Positions 36,802-45,283 of a stretch of DNA of 64,000 nt are shown one piece after another (within the stretch, counting starts at the first letter, position 1; every line of letters begins with the position of its first letter). The DNA comes from Syntrophobacter sp963666995 (GTDB lineage: Bacteria; Desulfobacterota; Syntrophobacteria; Syntrophobacterales; Syntrophobacteraceae). Under the pieces are notes generated by a model. It was not told the DNA's origin. It was given only the letters and a program-made list of their open reading frames with translations, and did no database searches. The stretch spans positions 1 to 64,000 of the forward strand of contig OY762941.1 in the NCBI GenBank assembly GCA_963666995.1, given 5' to 3'. A program made the translations under genes and the position numbers.

Positions 36802-37113
36802 TCATACGATGGTCTCGACATCTTCCAGCCGCTTTGTCAGAACTTCCGGATCAACATCGCGCACAAGAATGGTTTTCCGGCGGGATTTGTGTCCCTGAAC
36901 GATTTCTATGCTGGATTTCGAGACCTGAAACGCCCGGGCCAGAAATTTAACACATTCCTTGTTGGCTTCCCCTTCCACGGGTGGCGCGGTAAGGCGAATT
37001 TTCAGGCTCCCCTGATAGACGCCAGCCCATTGATTCCTGGCGGCCCTCGGCTGTATGTACACATCGACGAGGGTTCCCGCTTCAGTTCGACGAAAAAAGG
37101 GAAAGGATTTCAT
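36802..37113 (-). CDS. yggU: DUF167/YggU-family protein
   Basis: About 103 residues from the ATG at 37113; the frame is open upstream to 37257 but that part is not conserved. The family pattern is DVYIQPRAARNQWAGVYQGSLKIRLTAPPVEGEANKECVKFLA, then SIEIVQGHKSRRKTILV. The function is unknown; in many genomes yggU is next to yggT. Here it stands alone. Confidence 0.88.
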   Translation of the reverse strand: MKSFPFFRRTEAGTLVDVYIQPRAARNQWAGVYQGSLKIRLTAPPVEGEANKECVKFLARAFQVSKSSIEIVQGHKSRRKTILVRDVDPEVLTKRLEDVETIV

Positions 37114-37542
37114 TTCAGACCGGTTCTCATTCTCAAGGGAAAGCCGTGCGGCGGCGGACCTGCGTTGAACGGGAACCTTTCCGGGGACAATCCTCGACCG
37201 GCTGCAAACGCCGGTCGATCCGATGCCGCATTTCCATCGTGTGTAATAAAAACTCATATCCCTTCATCATTCATTGCGTCAAGCACGAAGGAACCCGGGT
37301 TGGTATCTGTGACGGGGAAAACCATGGTTTAAGCCTCACGGCTGCGCCCGTGCAGGCTCGAACAGGTCAAGGCGCGTTATGCCAAAAGTGATATATTTAC
37401 AATAACTCAGAGAGGCTTTAAGTTTAAATCTCAAATCGCAATCTAACACTCCGAATCGAATTATCTCCCCGTTCAACTTCCTCAACAGGCGACAACGGCA
37501 GGGTGAAGAGAATGCATCATCGTTATGGACAGGAGGACAAAC
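37114..37542. other. Intergenic region, about 430 bases, no gene seen
   Basis: Between the leftward DUF167 gene and the rightward aldehyde oxidoreductase. It is AT-rich at 37380-37460, where the oxidoreductase promoter probably lies; no definite boxes were found. Confidence 0.35.
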
Positions 37543-39279
37543 ATGGATAAGATTCTGAGGATCGACATGGGAGCCCAAGGTGGGCCGAAGGCCAGTGTGG
37601 TTCCCCTGGGCGAGTACGCGGGACTCGGAGGCAGAGCGCTTACGTCGGCAGTGGTGTCCAAAGAGGTCCCCCCGCTCTGCCATCCCCTGAGTGCGGAGAA
37701 CAGGCTGGTCATAGCTCCCGGGTTATTGAGCGGGACAAGCGGGGCAATGTCGGGCCGCCTTTCCATCGGGGCCAAGAGTCCTCTTACCGGGACCATCAAG
37801 GAATCCAACGCCGGCGGTCAGCCATCGCAGATGATCGCAAGGCTCGGGTATGCGGCGATAATCGTCGAAGGCAAACCCCGGACGGAGGATCTCTACAAGG
37901 TGGTTCTCAACAAGGACGGGGTGCACTTTGTCGTCGACAACAGCCTGAAGATGATGCCCAATTACGATCTCGTCGAAAAACTGAAGGGAGAATTCGGGGA
38001 CAAAGTCTCCTTTATCTCCATAGGGCCGGCAGGCGAGATGAAACTGGGAGCAGCTTCGATTGCCTGCACCGATATGGAACTGAGGCCGACCCGTCACGCA
38101 GGTCGCGGCGGGCTCGGAGCAGTCATGGGCGCCAAGGGCATCAAGGTCATCGTCGTGGACGATTCGGGGATGAAGATGAGGCCCCCGAAGGACCCGGAGA
38201 AATTCAGCGCAGCAAACAAGAAATTCGTCGAAGGGCTGCGAAGCCATCCCGTCACCGGTCAGGCCCTGCCCGCATACGGCACGAACGTTCTGACCAACAT
38301 CCTCAATGAAGCAGGCGGCTATCCCACATACAACTTTAAGGAAGGCCGCTTCGAGGGAGCGAACCTCATCAGCGGGGAAACCCTGGCGGAAACAGAAGTT
38401 GCGCGCGGCGGCGCCGCGACTCACGGGTGCCATCGCGGGTGCGTGATCCGGTGTTCGGGGACTTACCACGACAAAGACGGACACTTCCTGTCAAAGCAGC
38501 CGGAATATGAAACGGTCTGGGCACACGGCGGACACTGCGGCATTTGCGATCTTGACGCCATAGCGATGCTTGATTTTCTCGAGGATAACTACGGCCTTGA
38601 CACCATCGAAACAGGAGTCGCCATCGGGGTGGCCATGGAAGGCGGGCTGATCAAATGCGGAGACGCTGAGGGAGCCATAAATCTGGTCAAGGAGATCGGC
38701 AAGGGTACTCCTTTGGGCCGTATTCTGGGCGGCGGCGCGGAAATGACCGGCAAGGCGTTCGGGGTGGAGAGGGTCCCCGTGGTGAAGGGCCAGGCGATGC
38801 CGGCCTACGATCCGAGGGCGGTACAGGGTATCGGCGTCACTTACGCAACGACACCCATGGGAGCCGACCATACGGCGGGATACGCCATAGCGACGAATAT
38901 CCTCAAGGTCGGCGGCGACGTGGATCCCTTGAAACCGGAAGGGCAGGTCGCGCTTTCCCGGGGACTTCAGATTGCGACCGCGGCGGTGGATTCGACCGGC
39001 ATGTGCCTGTTCATCGCCTTCGCGGTTCTCGATCAGCCTGAAACGTTTCAGGCCCTGATCGACATGATCAACGCCTTTTATGGGTTGAACATGACCGCGG
39101 ACGATGTGATGGAACTCGGCAAGAAGGTGCTCAAGATGGAGCGGGAATTCAATATCCGCGCCGGCTTTACCTCTGAGCACGACCGTCTGCCGCGGTTCTT
39201 CAAAACTGAACCCGTCGCTCCGCACAACATCACTTTCGAGGTGACCGATAAGGAACTGGACGAGGTGTTTAATTTCTAG
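37543..39279 (+). CDS. aor: Aldehyde:ferredoxin oxidoreductase (tungsten/molybdopterin enzyme)
   Basis: About 578 residues; GGAGG precedes the ATG at 37543. The family start is IDMGAQGGP, then LAPGLLSGTSGAMSGRLSIGAKSPLTG and RPTRHAGRGGLGAVMGAKGIKVIVV. A [4Fe-4S] cysteine set is seen in GCHRGCVIRC and, near the C-terminus, SGMCLFIAF. The enzyme interconverts aldehydes and acids with ferredoxin and holds a tungsten bis-pterin cofactor. In a syntrophic or sulfate-reducing anaerobe it may detoxify aldehydes or make aldehydes from acids. No MoaD- or MoeA-like genes are adjacent. Confidence 0.92.
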   Translation: MDKILRIDMGAQGGPKASVVPLGEYAGLGGRALTSAVVSKEVPPLCHPLSAENRLVIAPGLLSGTSGAMSGRLSIGAKSPLTGTIKESNAGGQPSQMIARLGYAAIIVEGKPRTEDLYKVVLNKDGVHFVVDNSLKMMPNYDLVEKLKGEFGDKVSFISIGPAGEMKLGAASIACTDMELRPTRHAGRGGLGAVMGAKGIKVIVVDDSGMKMRPPKDPEKFSAANKKFVEGLRSHPVTGQALPAYGTNVLTNILNEAGGYPTYNFKEGRFEGANLISGETLAETEVARGGAATHGCHRGCVIRCSGTYHDKDGHFLSKQPEYETVWAHGGHCGICDLDAIAMLDFLEDNYGLDTIETGVAIGVAMEGGLIKCGDAEGAINLVKEIGKGTPLGRILGGGAEMTGKAFGVERVPVVKGQAMPAYDPRAVQGIGVTYATTPMGADHTAGYAIATNILKVGGDVDPLKPEGQVALSRGLQIATAAVDSTGMCLFIAFAVLDQPETFQALIDMINAFYGLNMTADDVMELGKKVLKMEREFNIRAGFTSEHDRLPRFFKTEPVAPHNITFEVTDKELDEVFNF

Positions 39280-39303
39280 GATTCGGTTCTTCCGCCATTC
39301 TGC

Positions 39304-39335
39304 CCTGCCGCCCCTTTATGCCCGCGGGCGGCAGG
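39304..39335 (+). terminator. Possible terminator hairpin after the aldehyde oxidoreductase gene
   Basis: A 10-bp perfect inverted repeat, CCTGCCGCCC (39304-39313) and GGGCGGCAGG (39326-39335), with a 12-base loop begins about 25 bases after the stop codon. No T-run follows, so it is not a standard intrinsic terminator. Confidence 0.4.
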
Positions 39336-39659
39336 ACGGACTCCGCATTAAAGTTTCGCAATAATCTGCGTGCCTCGCTCCCGAAGCCGACTCAGACGAT
39401 TCCCTCTGATATGCTTTCCGAACACATGCTGAAGATTACAGTTTACAGGCAAGGATGAGTAAAATATAAAGCACTAACGCCGCTTGTTTGTACGCGACGA
39501 GGATCTATCTTTTACCCTGCCACCGAAAACAGTTTACTGGATAGTTTCACACTAAACTGCGGAGCGAGAGGGAGGGTTTTGACGATTTTGAAACTGAGCT
39601 GCGCTCTCTGAGACTTCGCTCCTACAACCGACAACACTCCAGTCATGAGGTATTAGAAG
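39336..39659. other. Intergenic region, about 320 bases, no gene seen
   Basis: Between the aldehyde oxidoreductase hairpin and the DUF4412-like gene; nothing recognised except that the right half is AT-richer and probably includes the promoter. Confidence 0.35.
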
Positions 39660-40235
39660 ATGAAAACCAAGCTATTGACCTTTCTGGGTCTGGGCATCGC
39701 GGCGGCTTTCTGCGTTGTTCTGGCCTCCAGTTCCTGCCACGCACTCGAGTTTTCGGCGGACCTCATCATCCAACCCAAAGGGGAGGATGCCATTAAAGGC
39801 AAGATCTATGTGAAAGGCGACAAGGTCCGACAGGAAATTGCCGAAGAAGGGGAAAACCAGATCATGATCATCCGGCCGGACAAGAAAGTGACATGGATGA
39901 TTTCCCCGGACGAGAAGACCTACATGGAGATGCCTTACCAGGCGGAGGACAAAACCTTCGAGGAATGGACCGAAGAGAGGGAGAAAAACTCCAAGTTGAT
40001 CGGTGATGAGAACGTCTCCGGCCTGCAGACAAGAAAGTTTGAAAGCATGGAGGACGGAGAAAAGACCTATTTTTGGGTTTCAAAGAAATTCCCCTTCCCC
40101 GTGAAGGTGGAAGATGCCGAAATCACGATGGAGTACAAGAACATCAAGGAAGGGTCCGTTTCCGATTCTCTGTTTGAACTGCCGCCCGGCTATGAGAAAA
40201 TGTCCATGCCGGTCATGCCCGGCAAGTCCGAATGA
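39660..40235 (+). CDS. Exported DUF4412-like protein
   Basis: 191 residues with a signal peptide (FLGLGIAAAFCVVLASSSCHA). The mature part matches the DUF4412/LolA-like pattern: FSADLIIQPKGEDAIKGKIYVKGDKVRQE, then MIIRPDKKVTWMISPDEKTYMEM and FPVKVED. This fold resembles a lipoprotein-carrier half-barrel; proteins of this type in deltaproteobacteria are uncharacterised. It is acidic and probably periplasmic. It stands alone. Confidence 0.8.
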   Translation: MKTKLLTFLGLGIAAAFCVVLASSSCHALEFSADLIIQPKGEDAIKGKIYVKGDKVRQEIAEEGENQIMIIRPDKKVTWMISPDEKTYMEMPYQAEDKTFEEWTEEREKNSKLIGDENVSGLQTRKFESMEDGEKTYFWVSKKFPFPVKVEDAEITMEYKNIKEGSVSDSLFELPPGYEKMSMPVMPGKSE

Positions 40236-40970
40236 TTCGGGTCTCGTCATCGGGGGCGGCGATAAGTCGCCCTGACGATGCGGGATCCTTGCCCTGAAAA
40301 TCCGGCATAAGGAAACGGTTCCCGCCGCTCCCCCGCTGGAAACGGTCCCGGACCGTTCCAACGTCTGAAGGGAGCATCCGGTGCGTGCGGCAATTCCCGC
40401 CAATCCCCGGCCTTCATCGCTTTCCCCGCGAGAGAAGAACAGCATTGTCCTCCATTATTCATTCCTCTATACTTTATCTTTTGGCATGTACCGGTATTAC
40501 AAACTGAATTATAATACCAATCGTTGCCCGGATTACGAAACGAGGGGACCGGCGGCGGGGCGGTTTCTTGCCCATCCGGGAACATGGGTAGCGGGGCTGT
40601 TGCCCAAACAGAATCCAGGTGGGAAGTGAACCGTTTGTCCGGAAACGTCACGCCGGCGGTATTGCCGGGGTCCAGTGCCGTTAATTGGAATTACCCGATA
40701 GTCTCAAAGGAACTGGATTCCGGCGTTCGTCGGAACGGCAGATAATGGTTTCAGCCGCCTCGGATTTTCCTTTGGGCAACAGTCCCCGGCGCCTTCTCCT
40801 TGTGGAATGAATGGATGGGCGGCGGAGAGGAATGTGCCGCGTCCGCATCGGGTTGAGGTTTGCCGTCTCGCCGTTTCCCCCGCAAGGGGAGAGGCAAGCC
40901 GGGGAACTTCCGGGTGGAGTCGGATTGCAGGCAAGTACGACCGATCTTTACGGTTATCGAGGATAGCTTT
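40236..40970. other. Intergenic region, about 735 bases, no gene seen
   Basis: A long gap with AT-rich bits (about 40450-40530) and one REP-like palindrome at 40718-40735. No credible gene. The promoter of the RecA-like/XRE/cupin gene should lie at its right end. Confidence 0.4.
40718..40735. repeat. REP-like palindrome
   Basis: TTCCGGC (40718-40724), loop GTTC, GTCGGAA (40729-40735); the stem has one G-T pair. It resembles the first unit of the pair at 30234-30253 in sequence. Confidence 0.5.
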
Positions 40971-42269
40971 ATGGTAAAGCGGCTTCGGGTTAGTTCGGGA
41001 GTCAACCAATTGGACCGTTTGCTGGGTGGACTTTTCATCGGCGACAATGTCGTCTGGCACGATGATTCCGGAAGTCTTGCATCGGCCTTCTGCTTCAATT
41101 TCATGCAGGTCGCTCTCGCCGAAAACAAGCCCCTCATTTATGTCTGTTTCGACCGCTCTCCCAGGAACCTGATGGATAAACTGGGAAGTCTGGCATTCAA
41201 TCCCTCCCTCACGATCCTCGACTGTTTCACGTCCGGCAAAGGGGCTTCTTCGCCGGTGTTCCTCAAATTCTATGAGGAAGAGGCCCCGAATCTCCCCTGC
41301 AGGATCGTCAGAGTGAAGGAGCCGCGCAGGATCGACGAACTGGTTGACGTGCTCTACGGCGTGCATGGAAGCCTGGAAGGGCATGTTCGTTTTGTTTTCG
41401 AAAGTATAACGGGGATGCAGGAACTCTGGGGCGGCGAAGACCATTTCCTCAATTTCTATTCCCACTCCTGCCCCCGCCTCTACGAACTGAACACGGTCGC
41501 ATACTGGATCATGGAAAAGAAGGCCCACTCTCCCCGCCTTCGTGCCGCGATAAATCAAATCGCCCAGGTTGCCATCGAGTTGTCCATCCGGAGAGGAACG
41601 ACGTCCCTTTCGATCATGAAGGCTGAGAAACGTGACTTGGAGAACCTTCATAAGCCCTACACCTATTGGGTCAGGGATTCGGTCATCACGTTCGATGAGG
41701 AGAAGCGCACCACGGGAGGGATCGATCTTGGCGTGCGCCTGAAAGAACTCCGCACCAAGAGAGGTTTTTCCCAAACCGAGTTGGCCAAATCCGTCGGCGT
41801 CACGCCGAGCACCATTTCTCAGGTGGAAAGCAACCTCATCTATCCGTCGCTTCCCGCGCTTCTGAAAATGGCCGAAGTGCTGTCGGTAGAGGTCAGTTCT
41901 TTCTTTCAGCAAAGGGTGGAGGGAAAGAAGAGATTCGTCTTCCCCGCATCCGATTCGAACCATATTAAATTCGCGGAATTGCCCGAGGGGAGTATTCAGG
42001 CGAAGATGCTCACCCCCATCGACTCAGATTTCAGAGCCGAGCCGTATCTCATCGAAGTCGCACCCGAGAAAACCATATCTTCACATTTCTTCACGCACAA
42101 AGGGGAAGAGATCGGCTACTTAGTGAGCGGGGAATTGCAGGTCAGGTTGGAAAAAGACACCTATACGCTCCGCACCGGAGATTTGATTTATCTGACTTCG
42201 GAAATCCCAGTTCAGTGGAAAAATACCGGGGCAGCCCCTGCCAAGATGCTGTGGATAAAAATAAAGTAA
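40971..42269 (+). CDS. RecA/KaiC-like domain - XRE helix-turn-helix - cupin fusion regulator
   Basis: About 432 residues from the ATG at 40971 (GAGGA 8 bases upstream). Residues 1-~245 resemble a KaiC-type RecA domain: LDRLLGGLFIGDNVVW, then IYVCFDRSPRNLMDKL, and FVFESITGM. Where the P-loop should be, the sequence is HDDSGSLA (30-37), so the GKT residues are lost and ATP binding is doubtful. An XRE helix-turn-helix follows at 256-312 (LKELRTKRGFSQTELAKSVGVTPSTISQVE), then a cupin at 357-430 (HFFTHKGEEIGYLVSGELQV). XRE-cupin regulators bind small ligands; the added RecA-like part is unusual. No operon partner is evident. Confidence 0.8.
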   Translation: MVKRLRVSSGVNQLDRLLGGLFIGDNVVWHDDSGSLASAFCFNFMQVALAENKPLIYVCFDRSPRNLMDKLGSLAFNPSLTILDCFTSGKGASSPVFLKFYEEEAPNLPCRIVRVKEPRRIDELVDVLYGVHGSLEGHVRFVFESITGMQELWGGEDHFLNFYSHSCPRLYELNTVAYWIMEKKAHSPRLRAAINQIAQVAIELSIRRGTTSLSIMKAEKRDLENLHKPYTYWVRDSVITFDEEKRTTGGIDLGVRLKELRTKRGFSQTELAKSVGVTPSTISQVESNLIYPSLPALLKMAEVLSVEVSSFFQQRVEGKKRFVFPASDSNHIKFAELPEGSIQAKMLTPIDSDFRAEPYLIEVAPEKTISSHFFTHKGEEIGYLVSGELQVRLEKDTYTLRTGDLIYLTSEIPVQWKNTGAAPAKMLWIKIK

Positions 42270-42386
42270 GGATTCGAGTGCCGGGCGCATTTACCCTCGG
42301 CTTCGTCATCACTCATCCTCCCCTGCTGTTTATTTCGCAGTGCAGCCCGGCAGTTCCAGCCCCCTCGACAATTGTCCGGGCACTTG

Positions 42387-43760
42387 CTACCCTTGGTCTT
42401 TTCTCTTCGATACCTTTGCCTGAGTATTGGGTTTTTGAGCGTTGCCGACGGAGGCATTCGATGCCTTTTGAGCGGGTTTGGACGGTTTCCGGGTTTGTGC
42501 CACGGTTGATTTTTTCACTGTTGTGGATTTCTTTACGACACTCTTCTTGTTCCGCGGGACTTCATTGGACGAGGAGTTCTTCTTTGCCGCCGCAACCTGT
42601 TTTGCAGCCGGTGTTTTTGCCGCCTGCTTCGTGGTCTTGGCCGCCGTGGATTTTTTCTCCTTTGCCTCCTTCTTCCATACGGCCTTGCCGTGTGTTTTTG
42701 CGGTGCTCACCTGGGCGCTGCTCTTCGATTGAACCGTGGTCTTCGTGCGCAGGGCAACTTTCGAATGTTTCGTTGCACGGGTTTGTACACCGGCATTCAC
42801 CCGTTTGACCTGTTTTGCATTCCCCGTCACTCTCGCCGCCCTCGTCTTGCCCGTCCGGGTCATCGAAACCGACTTGCCCGACCTTCCGGAACCCACGGCC
42901 GTGCGGGAGTTGTCCGCATATTTGAGGTCGGCGAACTCGGGGGCAACTTGCCTGAATCCCGCTTCCAGCAGTTTCGCCGTTTCAGCAGCCCTTATCCCCG
43001 GCGACGGCGCCCCCATTACCACGGCGAGAATGCGCGTATCACCCCTCTTTGCCGTAGCGGCGATGTTGTAGCCCGAAGCGCAGACGAACCCCGTCTTGAT
43101 GCCGTCGACTCCCGGGCATTTCCCGAGCAGCCTGTTTGCGTTATGGTGAGTACGGGAATTATATGTGTAGCACTGCATCGAATGAATGCTCAGCGCATCC
43201 GGAAAGCGCCTGAGGTAAGCCATGGAGAGTTTCGAAATGTCTCTTGCGGTGGTCACCTGTCCGGCAGCCGGGAGACCGTTGGGGGTCATGAACCGGGTGT
43301 TGGTCATCCCCAGTTCCCTGGCCTTCATATTCATCTTGCGCACAAACGTTTCCACATCCCCGCAAAGATGCTCGGCCGCCGCCACGCAGGCATCGTTCCC
43401 GGATACGACGGCGATCCCCTTGATCAATTCTTCCAGGGGCACATGCTTTCCGGCTTTGAGTCCCATTCGCGAGCCGCCGGTATTGGCTGCTCGACGGCTG
43501 ACTTCGACACTGTCGCTCAGGTGGATGCGCCCTTCCCTGACGGCATCGAAGAGAATGTAGAGCGTGATGATTTTGGTTACGGAGGCTGGGGCGATAGGAT
43601 CGTCGGCTGCCTGTTCGAAGAGCACCCTCCCCGTGGCCGTATCGATAACGATGGCTGAACGGGTCTTTACGGTGAAGGGTGTCGCGAGGGCAATCTGAGC
43701 GAAAAAAACGGTGAAAACCAGGAAAAATCCAACTTCAGCAAACCGGCGACTCCTTTTCAT
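42387..43760 (-). CDS. D-alanyl-D-alanine carboxypeptidase (S11, PBP5-like) with lysine-rich C-terminal tail
   Basis: About 457 residues from the ATG at 43760 (GGGAG upstream; signal peptide FFLVFTVFFAQIALA). Catalytic motifs: Ser60-Val-Thr-Lys63 in APASVTKIIT, SGN at 120-122 and KTG at 222-224. It trims the terminal D-Ala from peptidoglycan pentapeptides. Instead of the usual PBP5 beta domain and amphipathic membrane anchor, it ends in a ~165-residue tail very rich in Lys, Ala, Ser and Thr, with repeats like KKSTVAQTRKPSKPAQK, resembling histone H1. Such a basic tail could bind anionic wall or outer-membrane polymers. It is divergent from mreB. Confidence 0.88.
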   Translation of the reverse strand: MKRSRRFAEVGFFLVFTVFFAQIALATPFTVKTRSAIVIDTATGRVLFEQAADDPIAPASVTKIITLYILFDAVREGRIHLSDSVEVSRRAANTGGSRMGLKAGKHVPLEELIKGIAVVSGNDACVAAAEHLCGDVETFVRKMNMKARELGMTNTRFMTPNGLPAAGQVTTARDISKLSMAYLRRFPDALSIHSMQCYTYNSRTHHNANRLLGKCPGVDGIKTGFVCASGYNIAATAKRGDTRILAVVMGAPSPGIRAAETAKLLEAGFRQVAPEFADLKYADNSRTAVGSGRSGKSVSMTRTGKTRAARVTGNAKQVKRVNAGVQTRATKHSKVALRTKTTVQSKSSAQVSTAKTHGKAVWKKEAKEKKSTAAKTTKQAAKTPAAKQVAAAKKNSSSNEVPRNKKSVVKKSTTVKKSTVAQTRKPSKPAQKASNASVGNAQKPNTQAKVSKRKDQG

Positions 43761-44157
43761 TCCGCGCTCCCATCTTGGTCGGATCCGCTCAAAGGCTTTC
43801 CGAGAAAATATCAGACCCGATTGGGCAGTAAATCCCCGAGACTTGACGCTCCCCCGGGGGCGCATGTCATTCCACCCCATTAACTGTAAAAAAGTGAACA
43901 ATGCGTAAAGTTTGGTTGGAGTCGCTCGATTTGTCAATAAAAAAACCATGCAATCAGCCTTTGATGACTGATGTTTTTTCCCCTTTTACATTCCTTCCGC
44001 GATGAAAAGGACTCCCATTATCCCGAAATCTGCGCGATGTGCACCGGATTGAACGAACTTTTTGCAAATGGCTGCGAATATTTGCTATATACATGTTCGG
44101 AAGCTGGTAACTGTTTTTAAAACTGCCGTATAGAGGCATCATGAAGGGAAAACCAAA
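43761..44157. promoter_or_regulatory. Divergent control region between the carboxypeptidase and mreB genes
   Basis: About 400 bases between two cell-wall genes read in opposite directions. A good plus-strand promoter is at 44064-44093 (listed separately). The minus-strand promoter was not pinned down. The shared region could coordinate wall synthesis and trimming. Confidence 0.45.
44064..44093 (+). promoter_or_regulatory. Putative sigma-70 promoter of mreB
   Basis: A -35-like TTGCAA at 44064-44069 and a -10 TATATA at 44088-44093 are 18 bases apart, about 65 bases before the mreB ATG, in an AT-rich stretch. Confidence 0.5.
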
Positions 44158-45180
44158 ATGATCGGTCGGATGCTGGACTTTCTCTCTAAAGACATGGCAA
44201 TGGATTTGGGGACGGCAAATTCGTTGATCTACGTGAGGGGGAAGGGGGTCGTTCTGGACGAGCCCTCGATGGTAGCCCTGGATAAGGAATCCAATCAGGT
44301 AATCGCGGTTGGGCGGGAGGCGAAGAATCTCGCCGGACGCCATGGAAAGAATACAATCATCTCCAGGCCTCTTCGAGATGGAGTCATTCACGATTTCGAA
44401 ACGGCAACATTCATGATCCGGTCTTTTTTGAGCAAAGTCTTCAGGAGGCTTCCGCTTTCACGGCCCAAACTGGTGGTGGCTGTTCCGGCCGGGATCACTT
44501 CGGTAGAGAAGCGTGCGGTCATGGAAGCATCGGAAATGGCGGGAGCGGGCAAGGTGAACCTGATCGAGGAACCCATGGCCGCTGCGATCGGCTCCGGTCT
44601 GCCCATTGACCAGGCTTCCGGACAGATGGTTGTCGACATTGGCGGGGGCACGACTGAGGTAGCGGTAATTTCCAAGTTCGCCGTCTCATGCAGCGAATCA
44701 TTGCGGGTGGCAGGGGATGAAGCCAATGAAGCCATCTGCAAGTACATTCGGACTGAACACCGGATGGGGATCAGTGAAATGATGGCCGAACTCATCAAGA
44801 TAAAGATCGGATCGGCCGTGCCTCTCAAGAGGACCCTGGAAGTCAAGCTCCGCGGCAAGGACATCGCCACGGGCATGCTCAAGGTGGTTTCGGTGACTGA
44901 CGCCGACATAAGGGAAGCCATCAAGGAGCCCACCATGGCGGTCGTGGAAGCTGTCCGGAGGGTTCTCGAAAAGGCCTCTCCGGACCTGGGATCGGACATC
45001 GCGGAAAACGGGATCTGGCTGGCCGGAGGGGGGGCACTGCTCAAAGGGCTGCGCCTGTTGATCCACCAGACTACCGGCCTTGACGTCAAGAGGTCCGAGG
45101 ATCCGCTTCGGGCGGTTATACGGGGCGCCGGGGCCGCCACGGAACAATATGACTATTATCGGGAAGTCTTTTTGAACTGA
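44158..45180 (+). CDS. mreB: Rod-shape-determining protein MreB
   Basis: 340 residues. Actin-fold signatures: MDLGTANSLIYVRGKGVVLDEPS (phosphate 1), RPLRDGVIHDFE, VVDIGGGTTEVAVIS (phosphate 2) and WLAGGGALLKGL (adenosine). MreB polymerises along the inner membrane and guides lateral wall synthesis. The usual mreC and mreD do not follow; the next gene is a hydantoinase-like protein, so it may be a second MreB or a separated one. It is divergent from a D,D-carboxypeptidase gene. Confidence 0.92.
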   Translation: MIGRMLDFLSKDMAMDLGTANSLIYVRGKGVVLDEPSMVALDKESNQVIAVGREAKNLAGRHGKNTIISRPLRDGVIHDFETATFMIRSFLSKVFRRLPLSRPKLVVAVPAGITSVEKRAVMEASEMAGAGKVNLIEEPMAAAIGSGLPIDQASGQMVVDIGGGTTEVAVISKFAVSCSESLRVAGDEANEAICKYIRTEHRMGISEMMAELIKIKIGSAVPLKRTLEVKLRGKDIATGMLKVVSVTDADIREAIKEPTMAVVEAVRRVLEKASPDLGSDIAENGIWLAGGGALLKGLRLLIHQTTGLDVKRSEDPLRAVIRGAGAATEQYDYYREVFLN

Positions 45181-45283
45181 TGGCCGGACAACAGCCCATC
45201 AAACTTCTCCTCAGAAAGATGCGGCCTCAGCCTCAATGCCTCGACCGGGGGGTGGGTTACCCGGCAGGATTCAGGGGAATGCG

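Noticed and set aside
42250..42258. Perfect DnaA-box complement TGTGGATAA
   Set aside because: A single copy inside the last codons of the RecA-like/XRE/cupin gene; it is explained by the coding sequence and is not clustered.
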